Source: an uncultured Paracoccaceae bacterium
GTDB taxonomy: Bacteria > Pseudomonadota > Alphaproteobacteria > Rhodobacterales > Rhodobacteraceae
NCBI GenBank assembly: GCA_947492475.1
Contig: CANLNM010000001.1
Coordinates: 186,001-250,000 of the forward strand
Direction of reading: 5' to 3'
DNA length: 64,000 nt
Below the pieces are notes generated by a model. That model saw only the letters and a program-made list of their open reading frames with translations. It did not search any database and was not told the origin of the DNA. Made by a program: the position numbers and the translations under genes. Below are positions 1 through 9,468 of this stretch, piece after piece. Numbering within the stretch: the first letter of the stretch is position 1; the number at the start of each line of letters is the position of its first letter.

Positions 1-811
1 ATTTTTGTTCATAAAACCCAATGCACAAACCGCGCCCTTCTTGGCGAAGATAGCTTTCGCCCGCGGGGTCCATAACATGGGGATGTTCACGGCCCATTTC
101 ATAGATTTCGGGAATGTCATCGGTGACGATATATTGGTGTTCCATCGGATGTAGCGGGAAATAGATCCCAGCCATTGCGCCCACTTCTCGGGCCCATAAA
201 CCTGCTGCATTTACAATATGTTCGGCGTGAATAGTGCCTTTGTCGGTCACCACATCCCACGTGCCATCGCTGCGTTGATTGGTTTCTTTGACCATACAAT
301 GGGTTTCAATTGTCGCCCCGCCCATTCGCGCGGCTTTGGCATAGGCATGTGTCGTGCCAGACGGGTCCAGATGGCCATCCAAAGGGTCAAATAATCCCCC
401 GATAATCCCGTCTATATTGGTCGTCGGGGCCAGTTTGGCGATTTCTTGGGGGCCAATAATTTCGGTTTCCAGCCCCATATACCGATGTTTGGCCCGTTCA
501 GCGACCAGCATATCAAACCGATCTTGGTTATCGGCCAATGTCACCCCCCCGACGTGGTGCAACCCACAGGACATGCCGGTCAGCTCTTCTAATTCGCGAT
601 AAAGCTTGATCGTGTATCCCTGCAACGCGGCCATATTTGTATCGCCGTTGAGCGTATGAAAACCACCGGCGGCGTGCCATGTGGACCCCGAAGTCAGTTC
701 AGACCGTTCCAGCAGCATAACGTCCGACCATCCCAATTTGGTCAGATGATAAAGCACAGAGCAGCCGACGACACCGCCCCCAATAACGACAACACGCGTG
801 GTGGTTTTCAT
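1..811 (-). CDS. FAD-dependent dimethylglycine/sarcosine dehydrogenase-like protein (3' end missing)
   Basis: The gene runs off the left edge, so only about 270 N-terminal residues are present. It begins with a Rossmann FAD motif (VVVIGGGVVGCSVLYHL, residues about 8-24), followed by GSTWHAAG. In dimethylglycine and sarcosine dehydrogenases the His of that motif carries covalently bound FAD. These enzymes demethylate N-methylated glycines, and the missing C-terminus would normally be a GcvT-like folate domain. The ATG at 811 is preceded by AAGGAG at good spacing. The family assignment is secure; the exact substrate is inferred. Confidence 0.85.
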   Translation of the reverse strand, partial: MKTTTRVVVIGGGVVGCSVLYHLTKLGWSDVMLLERSELTSGSTWHAAGGFHTLNGDTNMAALQGYTIKLYRELEELTGMSCGLHHVGGVTLADNQDRFDMLVAERAKHRYMGLETEIIGPQEIAKLAPTTNIDGIIGGLFDPLDGHLDPSGTTHAYAKAARMGGATIETHCMVKETNQRSDGTWDVVTDKGTIHAEHIVNAAGLWAREVGAMAGIYFPLHPMEHQYIVTDDIPEIYEMGREHPHVMDPAGESYLRQEGRGLCIGFYEQK

Positions 812-937
812 GGTGGTCTCCTTTGAGTTTGGTCAAAGGGTTCACCCGTTTGAAATGGTTCGCATAGCGATTTGCGACATGATCTGTCGTAAATTGCATT
901 TCACATACCCACATCAAAACACGCCGCAAAAACGCAA

Positions 938-961
938 AAGGCCCCGCAAAAGCAGGGCCTT
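938..961 (-). terminator. Intrinsic terminator of the SYLF lipoprotein gene
   Basis: AAGGCCCTGC and GCGGGGCCTT (minus strand) form a stem around a TTTT loop, followed by TTTTGCG. It lies about 20 bp past the stop of the gene at 983-1540. Confidence 0.75.
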
Positions 962-982
962 ACATCGTGATATTCAAGTGAT

Positions 983-1540
983 TTATGGAATGATACGCGT
1001 ATATTTTGTGCCTTCAAGCGTTGCACCGACTCGCAAACCAGCCTGTGCAAATACAACCGCAATCACCGGGGCCAGTGATGTTGTTGTTTCCGCGCGCAGG
1101 CTTTCTCCTGCATCACTCAGCGCATATTCCAGATTGGCGCCAGCGGCCCAACCGTCAGAGGTGCGAAAATCCATCAGCGCGTCTTGGGTCATAAAGAACA
1201 GCACATGCGAATATTGCTGCGCCCCAATTTGAAACCCTGCACTGGCGGATGCTGCGGAATAGTAATCCACGCTGGTCTGGCCGACACGCAATGCGCCACG
1301 CCCAAAGGACCCGCCAAACCCCAATCCGGCCTCAGTAACGACGGGCATCACCAACATGCCAACAGATTTACCCGCCAAATCCCGGGTGCCGGGATAACGT
1401 GAATACATATAGTTCAGGGTTTCATCGACGCGCGCGTCGATCATCGGACCGCCATTACCGCCGATTCCGTTGCCACAGGCGGCAAGCCCGGACATTGCCA
1501 TTGCGCCGAGCGCGAAGTTGCGTCGTGAGAAGCTGCTCAT
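983..1540 (-). CDS. SYLF/YSC84-domain lipoprotein with a Tat-type signal
   Basis: This 185-residue protein starts with a twin-arginine signal (SRRNFALG, residues 5-12) running into a lipobox (LAACG), so it is predicted to be a Tat-exported lipoprotein. The rest, with glycine-rich stretches and a C-terminal GLRVGATLEG segment, resembles the SYLF (YSC84) lipid-binding fold seen in many bacterial outer-membrane-associated lipoproteins. No partner is adjacent. Its function beyond possible lipid or envelope binding is unknown. Confidence 0.75.
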   Translation of the reverse strand: MSSFSRRNFALGAMAMSGLAACGNGIGGNGGPMIDARVDETLNYMYSRYPGTRDLAGKSVGMLVMPVVTEAGLGFGGSFGRGALRVGQTSVDYYSAASASAGFQIGAQQYSHVLFFMTQDALMDFRTSDGWAAGANLEYALSDAGESLRAETTTSLAPVIAVVFAQAGLRVGATLEGTKYTRIIP

Positions 1541-1662
1541 TTAATTGCCTCGTTTTATGCCTTTTGGTTCGGACTTTGTGCCCGATTGCCCATGACTATA
1601 AGGGGGTTGTCGCCCCTTGTCAGCATAAACTTGTCAGCAAAAACTGGCCGATTGCGCGGCAT

Positions 1663-2661
1663 TCAGCCATTCAAAATTTCGGCGGCACGCGGGGCAAAAT
1701 AGGTCAAAACACCGTCACAGCCCGCACGTTTAAACGCCAAAAGGCTTTCGAGCATAACCTGATCCCCATTCAACCAGCCATTTTGCGCCGCGGCCTGCAA
1801 CATCGCGTATTCTCCGCTGACCTGATAGGCAAAGGTCGGCACCCCAAAGCTGTCTTTGACGCGTCGGCAGATATCCAGATAGGGCATTCCCGGTTTCACC
1901 ATGACCATATCCGCGCCCTCACGCAGATCCCGTTCAACCAAACGCATCGCTTCGTCGGAATTGGCGGGATCCATCTGATAGGTGTTTTTGTCGCCCGACA
2001 GCGCCGCGCTGGCCCCCACGGCATCCCGAAATGGGCCGTAAAACGCACTGGCATATTTCGCGGTATAAGACAGGATCGTAACATCCTGATGTTTATGACT
2101 TTCCAGCGCTTCGCGAATAGCACCAACACGGCCATCCATCATGTCAGACGGGCCTAAAATATCCGCGCCCGAATCCGTCTGTGCAATGGCCATTTTCACC
2201 AAGGCTTCGACGGTGCGATCATTCACGATCTGTCCGTTTTCAACAAATCCATCGTGACCATTGATGTTATAAGGATCCAGCGCAATATCGGTCATCACCA
2301 TCATATCAGGCACTGCCTCTTTGATGGCGCGGATCGCTTGGTTGGACAGGTTGTCTGGACTCCATGCTTCGGCGCAATCCTCGGTCCGATTGGCCATGGA
2401 CGTGTATGGGAAAATGCACATTGCCGGAATTCCCAGCGCATGGGCCTGACGGGCCGCATCCGCCACCCGGTCCACGGTGCGACGCACCACACCGGGCATG
2501 GACGGCACGGGTGTTTCTGTATCTTTGCCCGCCATCACAAAAATCGGCCAGATAAAATCCGCCGGAGACAGCGCATTTTCACGCACCATCGCCCGCAAAC
2601 CCGGTTTAGAACGCAACCGACGCAAACGGGTTGCCGGAAAAGAAGCTTGGGTCGGACGCAT
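1663..2661 (-). CDS. hemB: Delta-aminolevulinic acid dehydratase (porphobilinogen synthase)
   Basis: HemB condenses two 5-aminolevulinate molecules into porphobilinogen in tetrapyrrole synthesis. The 332-residue length is normal. Both active-site lysine motifs are visible: SYTAKYASAFYGPFR and VMVKPGMPYLD, the latter carrying the Schiff-base Lys. The metal region reads DIALDPYNINGHDG and lacks the cysteine triad of zinc enzymes, so this is the Mg-type enzyme common in alphaproteobacteria. An upstream in-frame start at 2751 is possible, but the ATG at 2661 has an AAAGG ribosome site and starts where the family starts. Confidence 0.96.
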   Translation of the reverse strand: MRPTQASFPATRLRRLRSKPGLRAMVRENALSPADFIWPIFVMAGKDTETPVPSMPGVVRRTVDRVADAARQAHALGIPAMCIFPYTSMANRTEDCAEAWSPDNLSNQAIRAIKEAVPDMMVMTDIALDPYNINGHDGFVENGQIVNDRTVEALVKMAIAQTDSGADILGPSDMMDGRVGAIREALESHKHQDVTILSYTAKYASAFYGPFRDAVGASAALSGDKNTYQMDPANSDEAMRLVERDLREGADMVMVKPGMPYLDICRRVKDSFGVPTFAYQVSGEYAMLQAAAQNGWLNGDQVMLESLLAFKRAGCDGVLTYFAPRAAEILNG

Positions 2662-2845
2662 GGTTTGGCCTTTCGATCTGGTGTTGAGACCGGGCAGGGC
2701 TATGAAACGGGCCTTTCTGGTCACAATTGTGTGCCTGCCAGAGAAATTCATGCCCGTCCAGTCTGGCGATTGCCGCAGTCGCAGGTTAGTGTCACGCCAA
2801 GGCAGAAATCCAGCCTAAATGATACGATAATTAACGGACAATCCC

Positions 2846-3370
2846 TTGAATTTGACCCAAACAATCTTCGAAGTGATCGACATGCGGTCCTTCTCGAACC
2901 TTTGGTTCTGGATCGCCCTTGCCGTGGTGTGGTCCACAACCAGCCATTGGGTACTGGGTGTGCCGTTTGACATGGTTGGACGGGCCCGCAAACACGGCGA
3001 TCAGGCCATGACCGACCTAGAAGAGATGGTTCGGATCAATGTGGGACGATTGCTTTATATTTCGCGGGTGTCGGGGCTGATTTTGCTGACATTTGTGATG
3101 TTTCTGCTGACATCATTGGCCATCCTTGCCTTTTGGTATTCCGTTGAATTCGCCCAAGCGGTGATCCTGATCCTGTTCCCATTGTCGATTGTTGGTCTCT
3201 TGAGCATTTCAACCGCTCGGCTGATTGAATTGCAACATCCCCGTGGTGAAGATTTGTGCAAACGACTGACGCGCCACCGGGTCTATACGCAGATGATTGG
3301 CATGGCGTCGATTTTCATCACCACGATGTTTGGCATGTATCAAAACATGGTCGTTGGCCCCGGTTTTTAA
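2846..3370 (+). CDS. Conserved four-helix membrane protein ('component of SufBCD complex' family)
   Basis: The product is about 174 residues with four hydrophobic helices (around residues 18-36, 70-95, 100-120 and 145-165). In related Rhodobacteraceae this family is often labelled 'component of SufBCD complex', but nothing here supports an iron-sulfur role and no suf genes are nearby. The TTG start at 2846 is chosen because the segment TIFEVIDMRSFSNLWFW, as I recall it, is part of the conserved N-terminus. An ATG at 2882 is the alternative. It lies 12 bp upstream of mfd and may share its transcript. Confidence 0.7.
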   Translation: MNLTQTIFEVIDMRSFSNLWFWIALAVVWSTTSHWVLGVPFDMVGRARKHGDQAMTDLEEMVRINVGRLLYISRVSGLILLTFVMFLLTSLAILAFWYSVEFAQAVILILFPLSIVGLLSISTARLIELQHPRGEDLCKRLTRHRVYTQMIGMASIFITTMFGMYQNMVVGPGF

Positions 3371-3382
3371 GGTCCCTTTTAG

Positions 3383-6300
3383 ATGAGCAAATCCCAGCAC
3401 ATTCAAATGGGCGGTGCGCCCGAAGGCTTTGATGCCGCTCTGATTTTAGCAGAAGTGGAAAAATCCAACGGGCCGGTTTTGCACGTCGCACGGGATGACA
3501 AACGGCTGGCGGCCATGCGTGCTGCGCTGGCGTTTCATGCACCTGACATGCCTGTTGTTGTGTTTCCGGGCTGGGATTGTCTGCCCTATGATCGCGTGTC
3601 GCCCAATGCGGATGTGTCTGCCACGCGCATGGCCACGCTGGCGGGGTTAACCCATGGTATGCCGGCGCAGTTTATTCTGCTGACAACGCTGAACGCGGCC
3701 ACCCAATTTGTGCCTGAACGCCAATTGCTAAAAGAGGCGGCCTTTACCGCCACAGTTGGCAGTCGCATTGATGAACCCGCTTTGCGCAACTTCTTGGTTC
3801 GGATGGGGTTCACCCAAAGCCCAACCGTGATGGAACCCGGGGATTACGCCGTGCGCGGTGGTATCATTGACATTTTTCCCCCCGGTGACAGCGGCCCGGT
3901 GCGACTGGATCTGTTTGGCGATGTGCTGGATGGCGCGCGCCGGTTTGACGCCGCCACTCAACGCACAACCGAAAAACTAAAGGTGGTGGATCTATCACCG
4001 GTTTCCGAGGTGATCCTGGACGAGGCCGCAATCACCCGGTTTCGCCAAAATTACCGGATTGAATTTGGCGCGGCGGGCACGGATGACCCATTATACGAAG
4101 CGGTGTCAGCCGGGCGCAAACATCAAGGTGTAGAACATTGGTTGGGCCTGTTTCACGAACGGTTGGAAACGCTGTTTGATTATTTGCCGGATGCTTCGGT
4201 AACCTTGGATGATCAAATGGATGCGGCGCGCGATGCCCGCTGGGCCAGTGTTGCAGATGCCTATGATGCCCGCGCTGAGGCGATGAAGGCCAAAGGGCGC
4301 ATCGATTCTGTTTACAAACCGGCCCCTCCGCAGACGTTGTATTTGGATGATGCAGCCTGGGAAACGGCCATTGCAGGGCGGCGCGTTTTGTCGCTGAACC
4401 CATTGCCACAGGCATCTGGGCCGGGGGTGATTGACGCAGGCGGACGCATCGGGCGTAACTTTAGCCCGGAACGTCAACAGGAAAACATCAGCCTTTTTGG
4501 GGCGTTAGCCGATCATATTCGCCAAAAAATGAACGAAGGTCCGGTAATAATCGCATCCTATTCCGAAGGTGCGCGTGAACGATTGTCCGGTCTGATCGAA
4601 GACGAAGGTCTGGCTGAAACCATCCAAGTGTCTGACATGTCGCGGGTCGGAAAATCAGGTCTGCATCTGGTCGTTTGGGCGCTGGAACATGGGTTTACCA
4701 CCCCCAAAATGACGGTGATTTCCGAACAGGATGTTCTGGGCGACCGTCTGATCCGCGCGCCCAAAAAGAAACGCCGCGCCACCAATTTCCTGACCGAAGC
4801 CCAATCCCTTAGCCCAGGTGATCTGGTGGTGCATGTGGATCATGGTATTGGTCGCTACACCGGCATGGAAGTGGTCAGTGCGGCCGGGGCGGCTCATGAA
4901 TGTTTGCTGCTGGAATATGCAGAAAAGTCAAAGCTTTACCTGCCGGTTGAAAACATAGAATTGCTGTCGAAATACGGCAACGAAGTGGGTCTGCTGGATC
5001 GGTTGGGCGGGGGCGCTTGGCAGGCCAAAAAGGCCAAGCTGAAAGAACGCATTCGCGAAATGGCCGAAAAGCTGATCCGCGTGGCCGCCGAACGGGAATT
5101 GCGCACCGCGCCTGCGATTTCGCCCCCAGATGGCATGTGGGAACAGTTTTTAACGCGGTTCCCCTATCAGGAAACCGACGATCAGCTCAGCGCGATCGAA
5201 GACGTGTTAAACGACATGGAAGCCGGCCGTCCGATGGACCGATTGGTTTGTGGCGATGTGGGCTTTGGCAAAACCGAAGTGGCGTTACGCGCCGCATTCG
5301 TGGCAGCCATGTCGGGCATGCAGGTCGCCGTCATTGCGCCCACAACTTTGTTGGCGCGTCAGCATTATCAGAACTTTGCCGAACGGTTCCGGGGCTTTCC
5401 GATCAATGTGGCGCCTTTGTCGCGGTTTGTGTCCACATCAGATGCCAACAAAACCCGCGACGGCATGTCATGCGGCATGGTGGATATTGTCATCGGCACC
5501 CATGCCTTGCTGGCAAAAAACACACGTTTTCAAAACCTTGGCCTGTTGATCATCGACGAAGAACAGCATTTTGGCGTGCAACACAAAGAACGCCTGAAAC
5601 AGATGCGATCTGATGTGCATGTGCTGACGCTGACCGCGACGCCAATCCCGCGCACATTGCAATTGTCGCTGTCTGGCGTGCGCGATTTGTCGATCATTGG
5701 CACGCCGCCGATCGACCGTCTGGCGATCCGCACCTATGTCAGCGAATTTGACAGCGTCACCCTGCGCGAAGCGTTGCTGCGCGAACATTATCGCGGTGGC
5801 CAAAGCTTCTTTGTGGTGCCGCGCATTTCCGATTTGCCGGAAATGGAGGCATTCCTAAAGGAACAGGTGCCGGAGGTCAGTTTCATCACCGCAAATGGCC
5901 AAATGGCGGCGGGCGAGCTCGATACGCGCATGAATGCGTTTTACGACGGTAAATTTGATGTTTTGCTGGCCACGACAATCATTGAATCGGGCATCGATAT
6001 TCCGACCGCCAACACGATGATCGTGCACCGTGCCGATATGTTTGGCCTGTCGCAGCTGTATCAAATTCGCGGACGTGTGGGGCGGTCCAAAACCCGCGCC
6101 TATGCTTATCTGACCACAAAACCGCGTACCAAATTAACGCAAACGGCTGAAAAACGGCTGCGGGTTTTATCGTCGCTGGACACATTGGGAGCTGGATTCA
6201 CACTGGCCAGTCAGGATTTGGATATTCGCGGGGCAGGGAACCTGCTGGGCGAAGAGCAATCCGGCCAGATGAAAGAAGTGGGCTATGAGCTTTATCAATC

Positions 6301-6817
6301 GATGTTGGAAGAACAGATTTCCAAGATCAAATCGGGCGAAGCCGAAGGCCTGACCGATGACGGGCAATGGGCGCCACAGATTAATCTGGGCGTGCCAGTG
6401 CTGATCCCGGACAAATATGTACCGGATCTGGATGTGCGTTTGGGGCTGTATCGACGGCTATCGGGCCTACATACCAAGGTCGAGCTGGAAGGGTTTGCCG
6501 CAGAATTGATCGACCGGTTCGGGAAATTACCACGAGAGGTCAACACGTTGCTGTTGATCGTTCGCATCAAGGAAAAATGCAAACAAGCCGGGATTGCCCG
6601 TCTGGACGGGGGCCCCAAAGGCGCGACCATTCAGTTCCACAATGACAAATTTGCCTCGCCGCGTGGGCTGGTTGAATTTATCAATGATCAACAGGAGCTG
6701 GCCAAGGTCAAAGACAACAAAATCGTGGTGCGCCGCGATTGGCGATCAGAGGCGGACAAAATCAAAGGGGCCTTTGCCATTGCCCGCGATCTGGCTGCCA
6801 AAGCCAAGGTCAAATAG
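3383..6817 (+). CDS. mfd: Transcription-repair coupling factor
   Basis: Mfd is an ATP-dependent translocase that removes RNA polymerase stalled at DNA lesions and recruits UvrA. The 1144-residue length is standard. Order: UvrB-like N-terminal domains (to about 340), the RNAP-interaction domain around [12 protein letters not shown] (about 475), then the RecG-like helicase core with Walker [12 protein letters not shown] (about 622), the DEEQ box (about 724) and [10 protein letters not shown], and a C-terminal TRCF domain. No lesions were seen in the reading frame. Confidence 0.98.
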   Translation: MSKSQHIQMGGAPEGFDAALILAEVEKSNGPVLHVARDDKRLAAMRAALAFHAPDMPVVVFPGWDCLPYDRVSPNADVSATRMATLAGLTHGMPAQFILLTTLNAATQFVPERQLLKEAAFTATVGSRIDEPALRNFLVRMGFTQSPTVMEPGDYAVRGGIIDIFPPGDSGPVRLDLFGDVLDGARRFDAATQRTTEKLKVVDLSPVSEVILDEAAITRFRQNYRIEFGAAGTDDPLYEAVSAGRKHQGVEHWLGLFHERLETLFDYLPDASVTLDDQMDAARDARWASVADAYDARAEAMKAKGRIDSVYKPAPPQTLYLDDAAWETAIAGRRVLSLNPLPQASGPGVIDAGGRIGRNFSPERQQENISLFGALADHIRQKMNEGPVIIASYSEGARERLSGLIEDEGLAETIQVSDMSRVGKSGLHLVVWALEHGFTTPKMTVISEQDVLGDRLIRAPKKKRRATNFLTEAQSLSPGDLVVHVDHGIGRYTGMEVVSAAGAAHECLLLEYAEKSKLYLPVENIELLSKYGNEVGLLDRLGGGAWQAKKAKLKERIREMAEKLIRVAAERELRTAPAISPPDGMWEQFLTRFPYQETDDQLSAIEDVLNDMEAGRPMDRLVCGDVGFGKTEVALRAAFVAAMSGMQVAVIAPTTLLARQHYQNFAERFRGFPINVAPLSRFVSTSDANKTRDGMSCGMVDIVIGTHALLAKNTRFQNLGLLIIDEEQHFGVQHKERLKQMRSDVHVLTLTATPIPRTLQLSLSGVRDLSIIGTPPIDRLAIRTYVSEFDSVTLREALLREHYRGGQSFFVVPRISDLPEMEAFLKEQVPEVSFITANGQMAAGELDTRMNAFYDGKFDVLLATTIIESGIDIPTANTMIVHRADMFGLSQLYQIRGRVGRSKTRAYAYLTTKPRTKLTQTAEKRLRVLSSLDTLGAGFTLASQDLDIRGAGNLLGEEQSGQMKEVGYELYQSMLEEQISKIKSGEAEGLTDDGQWAPQINLGVPVLIPDKYVPDLDVRLGLYRRLSGLHTKVELEGFAAELIDRFGKLPREVNTLLLIVRIKEKCKQAGIARLDGGPKGATIQFHNDKFASPRGLVEFINDQQELAKVKDNKIVVRRDWRSEADKIKGAFAIARDLAAKAKVK

Positions 6818-6826
6818 GCCAGAAAA

Positions 6827-6857
6827 GGCCCGCGAAACCTAGCTGATTTCGCGGGGG
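6827..6857 (-). terminator. Hairpin at the convergent mfd / MFS gene junction
   Basis: CCCGCGAAA (6829-6837) pairs with TTTCGCGGG (6847-6855). On the minus strand the stem is followed by GGCCTTTTCT, so it probably terminates the MFS gene whose stop codon it overlaps. It may also stop mfd readthrough. Confidence 0.6.
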
Positions 6858-8032
6858 CCCAAACGCTGCATCAGCGTATAAGCGATTGCGACATATACAA
6901 AAACGCCGATCACCAATGTCCGGGGTGTGCCGTCAAATGACAGGCTAACCGGAATGGACAACATCGCAGAAATCACCGTCGAAACAGCACCCGAAATACT
7001 GGCTGCCATGCCTGCAATATGACCCAATGGTTCCATTGCGAGGGCGTTCAAGTTGCCAAACGAAAATCCAACCAACAGCATGATTGTGGTCACCCAGCAA
7101 AAGAACAGCCAGACCGGCAGCCCCCACAGCGTCTGAATTATCAGCACAGCGCAGACCAAAAACAGCTGAACAATCAAAGCGGTTTTGACAATTTTGCGCA
7201 TGCCAAGGCGTGCCACGATTTTGGCGTTGATCAGGCTTGCTGGCATGGCAAGGATCGCCATAGCCGCAAACCAAAGCGGAAATGTTTCGCCCATGTCATA
7301 GGATTGCTCATAGATCGGCTGAATGGTTGAGATCACCGAAAACAGTGCTGCATATAACATGGTCTGAACGGCCACCGAATACCGAAACACCCGATTGGCA
7401 AAGGCTTCTTTTAGGGCGGCTTTGAACGGTGAAAGGCGCAAGGGTTTGCGTAATTCTGGGGGATGCGTTTCGGGCTGGCGCACAAACATCCAAACACTGA
7501 CGATCGTCGCAAACAGGGCCAATGCGTAGAAAATAGAACGCCAACCAAAGGCGTTCATCACCAACTGACCCATTGATGGGGCAATCGCGGGAACCAGACC
7601 AAAAACCATCATCGAAAATGACATGATCGACGCCATACGATCCCCAGAATAAAGATCGCGCACCATGGCCATCGCCGCAATCCGTGGCCCGGCAACGGCC
7701 AGACCTTGGACCAAACGCCCCAACAGTAATAATTCCAACGATTGCGCCATTCCTGCGACCAATGCCCCCAGAATGTACCCGCCAAAAGCCCACAAAATCA
7801 CGGGCTTACGTCCCAATGCGTCCGACAACGGCCCGGCAAATAACGTGCCAATGCCCATTCCAAAAATAAACACGCCAATCACCAAACCAGCACGGTTGGG
7901 ATCGGTGGGCGACATTTCCTGACCGATGATCGACAAAGCCGGCAACATCGCATCAATTGAGATCGCAATAGAAGCAAAAAGCATCGCGGTCAGCGCTACA
8001 AATTCGCTTTGCGACAGTCGTTTAGGGGTCAT
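6839..8032 (-). CDS. Bcr/CflA-type MFS drug:H+ antiporter
   Basis: This 397-residue protein has twelve hydrophobic segments. It carries the MFS loop 2-3 motif GPLSDALGRKPV (about 68-79) and a helix-4/5 region with LGRLVQGLAVAGP typical of the Bcr/CflA drug-resistance subfamily. Such proteins export small toxic molecules using the proton gradient. It overlaps the downstream-lying gene at 8022-8495 by 11 bp, so the two are probably co-transcribed. The substrate cannot be told from sequence. Confidence 0.88.
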   Translation of the reverse strand: MTPKRLSQSEFVALTAMLFASIAISIDAMLPALSIIGQEMSPTDPNRAGLVIGVFIFGMGIGTLFAGPLSDALGRKPVILWAFGGYILGALVAGMAQSLELLLLGRLVQGLAVAGPRIAAMAMVRDLYSGDRMASIMSFSMMVFGLVPAIAPSMGQLVMNAFGWRSIFYALALFATIVSVWMFVRQPETHPPELRKPLRLSPFKAALKEAFANRVFRYSVAVQTMLYAALFSVISTIQPIYEQSYDMGETFPLWFAAMAILAMPASLINAKIVARLGMRKIVKTALIVQLFLVCAVLIIQTLWGLPVWLFFCWVTTIMLLVGFSFGNLNALAMEPLGHIAGMAASISGAVSTVISAMLSIPVSLSFDGTPRTLVIGVFVYVAIAYTLMQRLGPREIS

Positions 8033-8495
8033 TTCGGCTCCGGATATACAAAGAAGCTGCGATCACCCAGATCGCGATCTCGGCAACAAACACAGGATGT
8101 AAGATGAAATTCAGCACCCAATGATCGTAATGCGCGGGCACTAAAATGAATTTGAAGAACTGATCAGAAAATGGCCAGCCCCACAAGATGTCTCCTGACA
8201 AGGTATCTAAAATCAGGTGCAGATAGATAGCTGCGAAAAAGCACAATGCAATTGTCAGAAACGCACGGTTCATCAGGTATAGCGTGGGAACAACCACGGT
8301 CATGATCATCCCCCAAAAAGCCGGAATATGCACCCAATATCGATGATGATGAAAGGCGCGGTCATCGATGAAATAGAACCAGATGATATCAAAATTAGGG
8401 AGGATTCCGCCCAAAACGGCTGCATAGAAACCCCATTTGGACACCGGCAACAATTTTCCCAGCACATATCCAGATGGCAGATGCGCCGTGATCAT
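8022..8495 (-). CDS. YdjM-like membrane-bound metal-dependent hydrolase family protein
   Basis: This 157-residue integral membrane protein has about four helices. It begins MITAHLPSGYVLG and contains histidine-rich loops (AFHHHRYWVH, HLILDTLSGD) that match the YdjM/LexA-regulated inner-membrane hydrolase family. The conserved His and Asp suggest metal binding, but the family's reaction is poorly known. It overlaps the channel gene upstream by 4 bp (ATGA). Confidence 0.65.
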   Translation of the reverse strand: MITAHLPSGYVLGKLLPVSKWGFYAAVLGGILPNFDIIWFYFIDDRAFHHHRYWVHIPAFWGMIMTVVVPTLYLMNRAFLTIALCFFAAIYLHLILDTLSGDILWGWPFSDQFFKFILVPAHYDHWVLNFILHPVFVAEIAIWVIAASLYIRSRNDP

Positions 8496-8827
8496 GTCGC
8501 ATCCTCAGATTTGTCCTGTGCCTCACGGATTTTACGACGCGCATTAAGGCGGCGCTGTAGTGTCACCTGACTAAACTGTTGAATTGCCGCGGCAAAAATA
8601 CCCAGCCCAACAAAAATAAATACGGTCGTTGCGATCTTTCCGATGGCGGTGGCGGGCACCAATTGACCATATCCAACCGTCGATAAGGTCACCACGGTGA
8701 AAAAGTAGCTGTCAATCCAGCTCCAGCCTTCGACGAAATGAAAAAACACCGTGCCCACGGTGATGATCCCAACCAAAACTGAGGCGATGACAATTGCGGC
8801 GTCGTTTCGCAAAATCGCGCGGATCAA
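8492..8827 (-). CDS. Two-helix potassium channel-like protein
   Basis: The 111-residue product has an Ion_trans_2 layout: helix 1 (about 10-30), a pore loop with the selectivity-filter sequence TVGYG (about 50-54), helix 2 (about 63-85) and a basic cytoplasmic tail. The filter indicates K+ selectivity, and four copies would be needed for a pore. No RCK/TrkA regulatory domain is present. It overlaps both neighbouring genes by 4 bp, so it belongs to one tight leftward operon. Confidence 0.85.
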   Translation of the reverse strand: MIRAILRNDAAIVIASVLVGIITVGTVFFHFVEGWSWIDSYFFTVVTLSTVGYGQLVPATAIGKIATTVFIFVGLGIFAAAIQQFSQVTLQRRLNARRKIREAQDKSEDAT

Positions 8828-9468
8828 GTCGTGGCCTCGATTTGCTCCATGATATCGTTGATCACCTTAATCCACATATCGGTGGTCTGGGCGCCGGGCA
8901 CGGCATGTTGGTTGGCAACAATAAATGTCGGGACCGATTGAACGCCCATTTCACGGGAATGGCGGTCACGTTTGGCAATGTCGTCGCGGTCCGCATCAGA
9001 CGCCAGCAACCGGCGCACCATTGAGGCATCCATGTCAACGGAATCGGCAATATCTGACAGCACGTCATGATCGCCGATGTCCCGTCCATCGGTGAAATAA
9101 GCGTCAAAAAGACGTTGAACAACAAATACTTGTTTCTGCTCGATCCCCGCCCAATGGATCAAACGATGTGCATCCATCGTGTTTGGGGTGCGTTGGATTT
9201 TGTCCAGATGCAGCGGCATGCCCAGCTTTTCCCCCATCTCAACAATCGGCGCATAGGCCCGCATGGCCCCTTCTTTGCCGCCGAATTTGGTTTCCAGATA
9301 GTCCCGGCGATCCATGCCGCCAGCGGGCATATCAGGGTTTAGTTGAAACGGATGGTATTCGATGGTGAAAGGATGCTCTGGCAAAGTGGCCAACGCTTTG
9401 TCCAGATTGAATTTTCCAATAAAACACCAAGGGCAAATTGGATCCGAAATAATATCAAGTTTGACCAT
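8824..9468 (-). CDS. DsbA-family (FrnE-like) thioredoxin-fold oxidoreductase
   Basis: This 214-residue protein has CPWC at residues 12-15 in the context ISDPICPWCFIG and the family cis-proline region VQSVPTFIV (about 165). No signal peptide is visible, so it acts in the cytoplasm, unlike periplasmic DsbA. FrnE-like members are linked to oxidative stress or polyketide chemistry, but the substrate is unknown. The gene overlaps the acyl-CoA ligase by 14 bp. Confidence 0.88.
   Translation of the reverse strand: MVKLDIISDPICPWCFIGKFNLDKALATLPEHPFTIEYHPFQLNPDMPAGGMDRRDYLETKFGGKEGAMRAYAPIVEMGEKLGMPLHLDKIQRTPNTMDAHRLIHWAGIEQKQVFVVQRLFDAYFTDGRDIGDHDVLSDIADSVDMDASMVRRLLASDADRDDIAKRDRHSREMGVQSVPTFIVANQHAVPGAQTTDMWIKVINDIMEQIEATT

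Noticed and set aside
1399-2157. 252-residue plus-strand frame over hemB
   Set aside because: Arg/His-rich shadow of HemB without ribosome site or domain.
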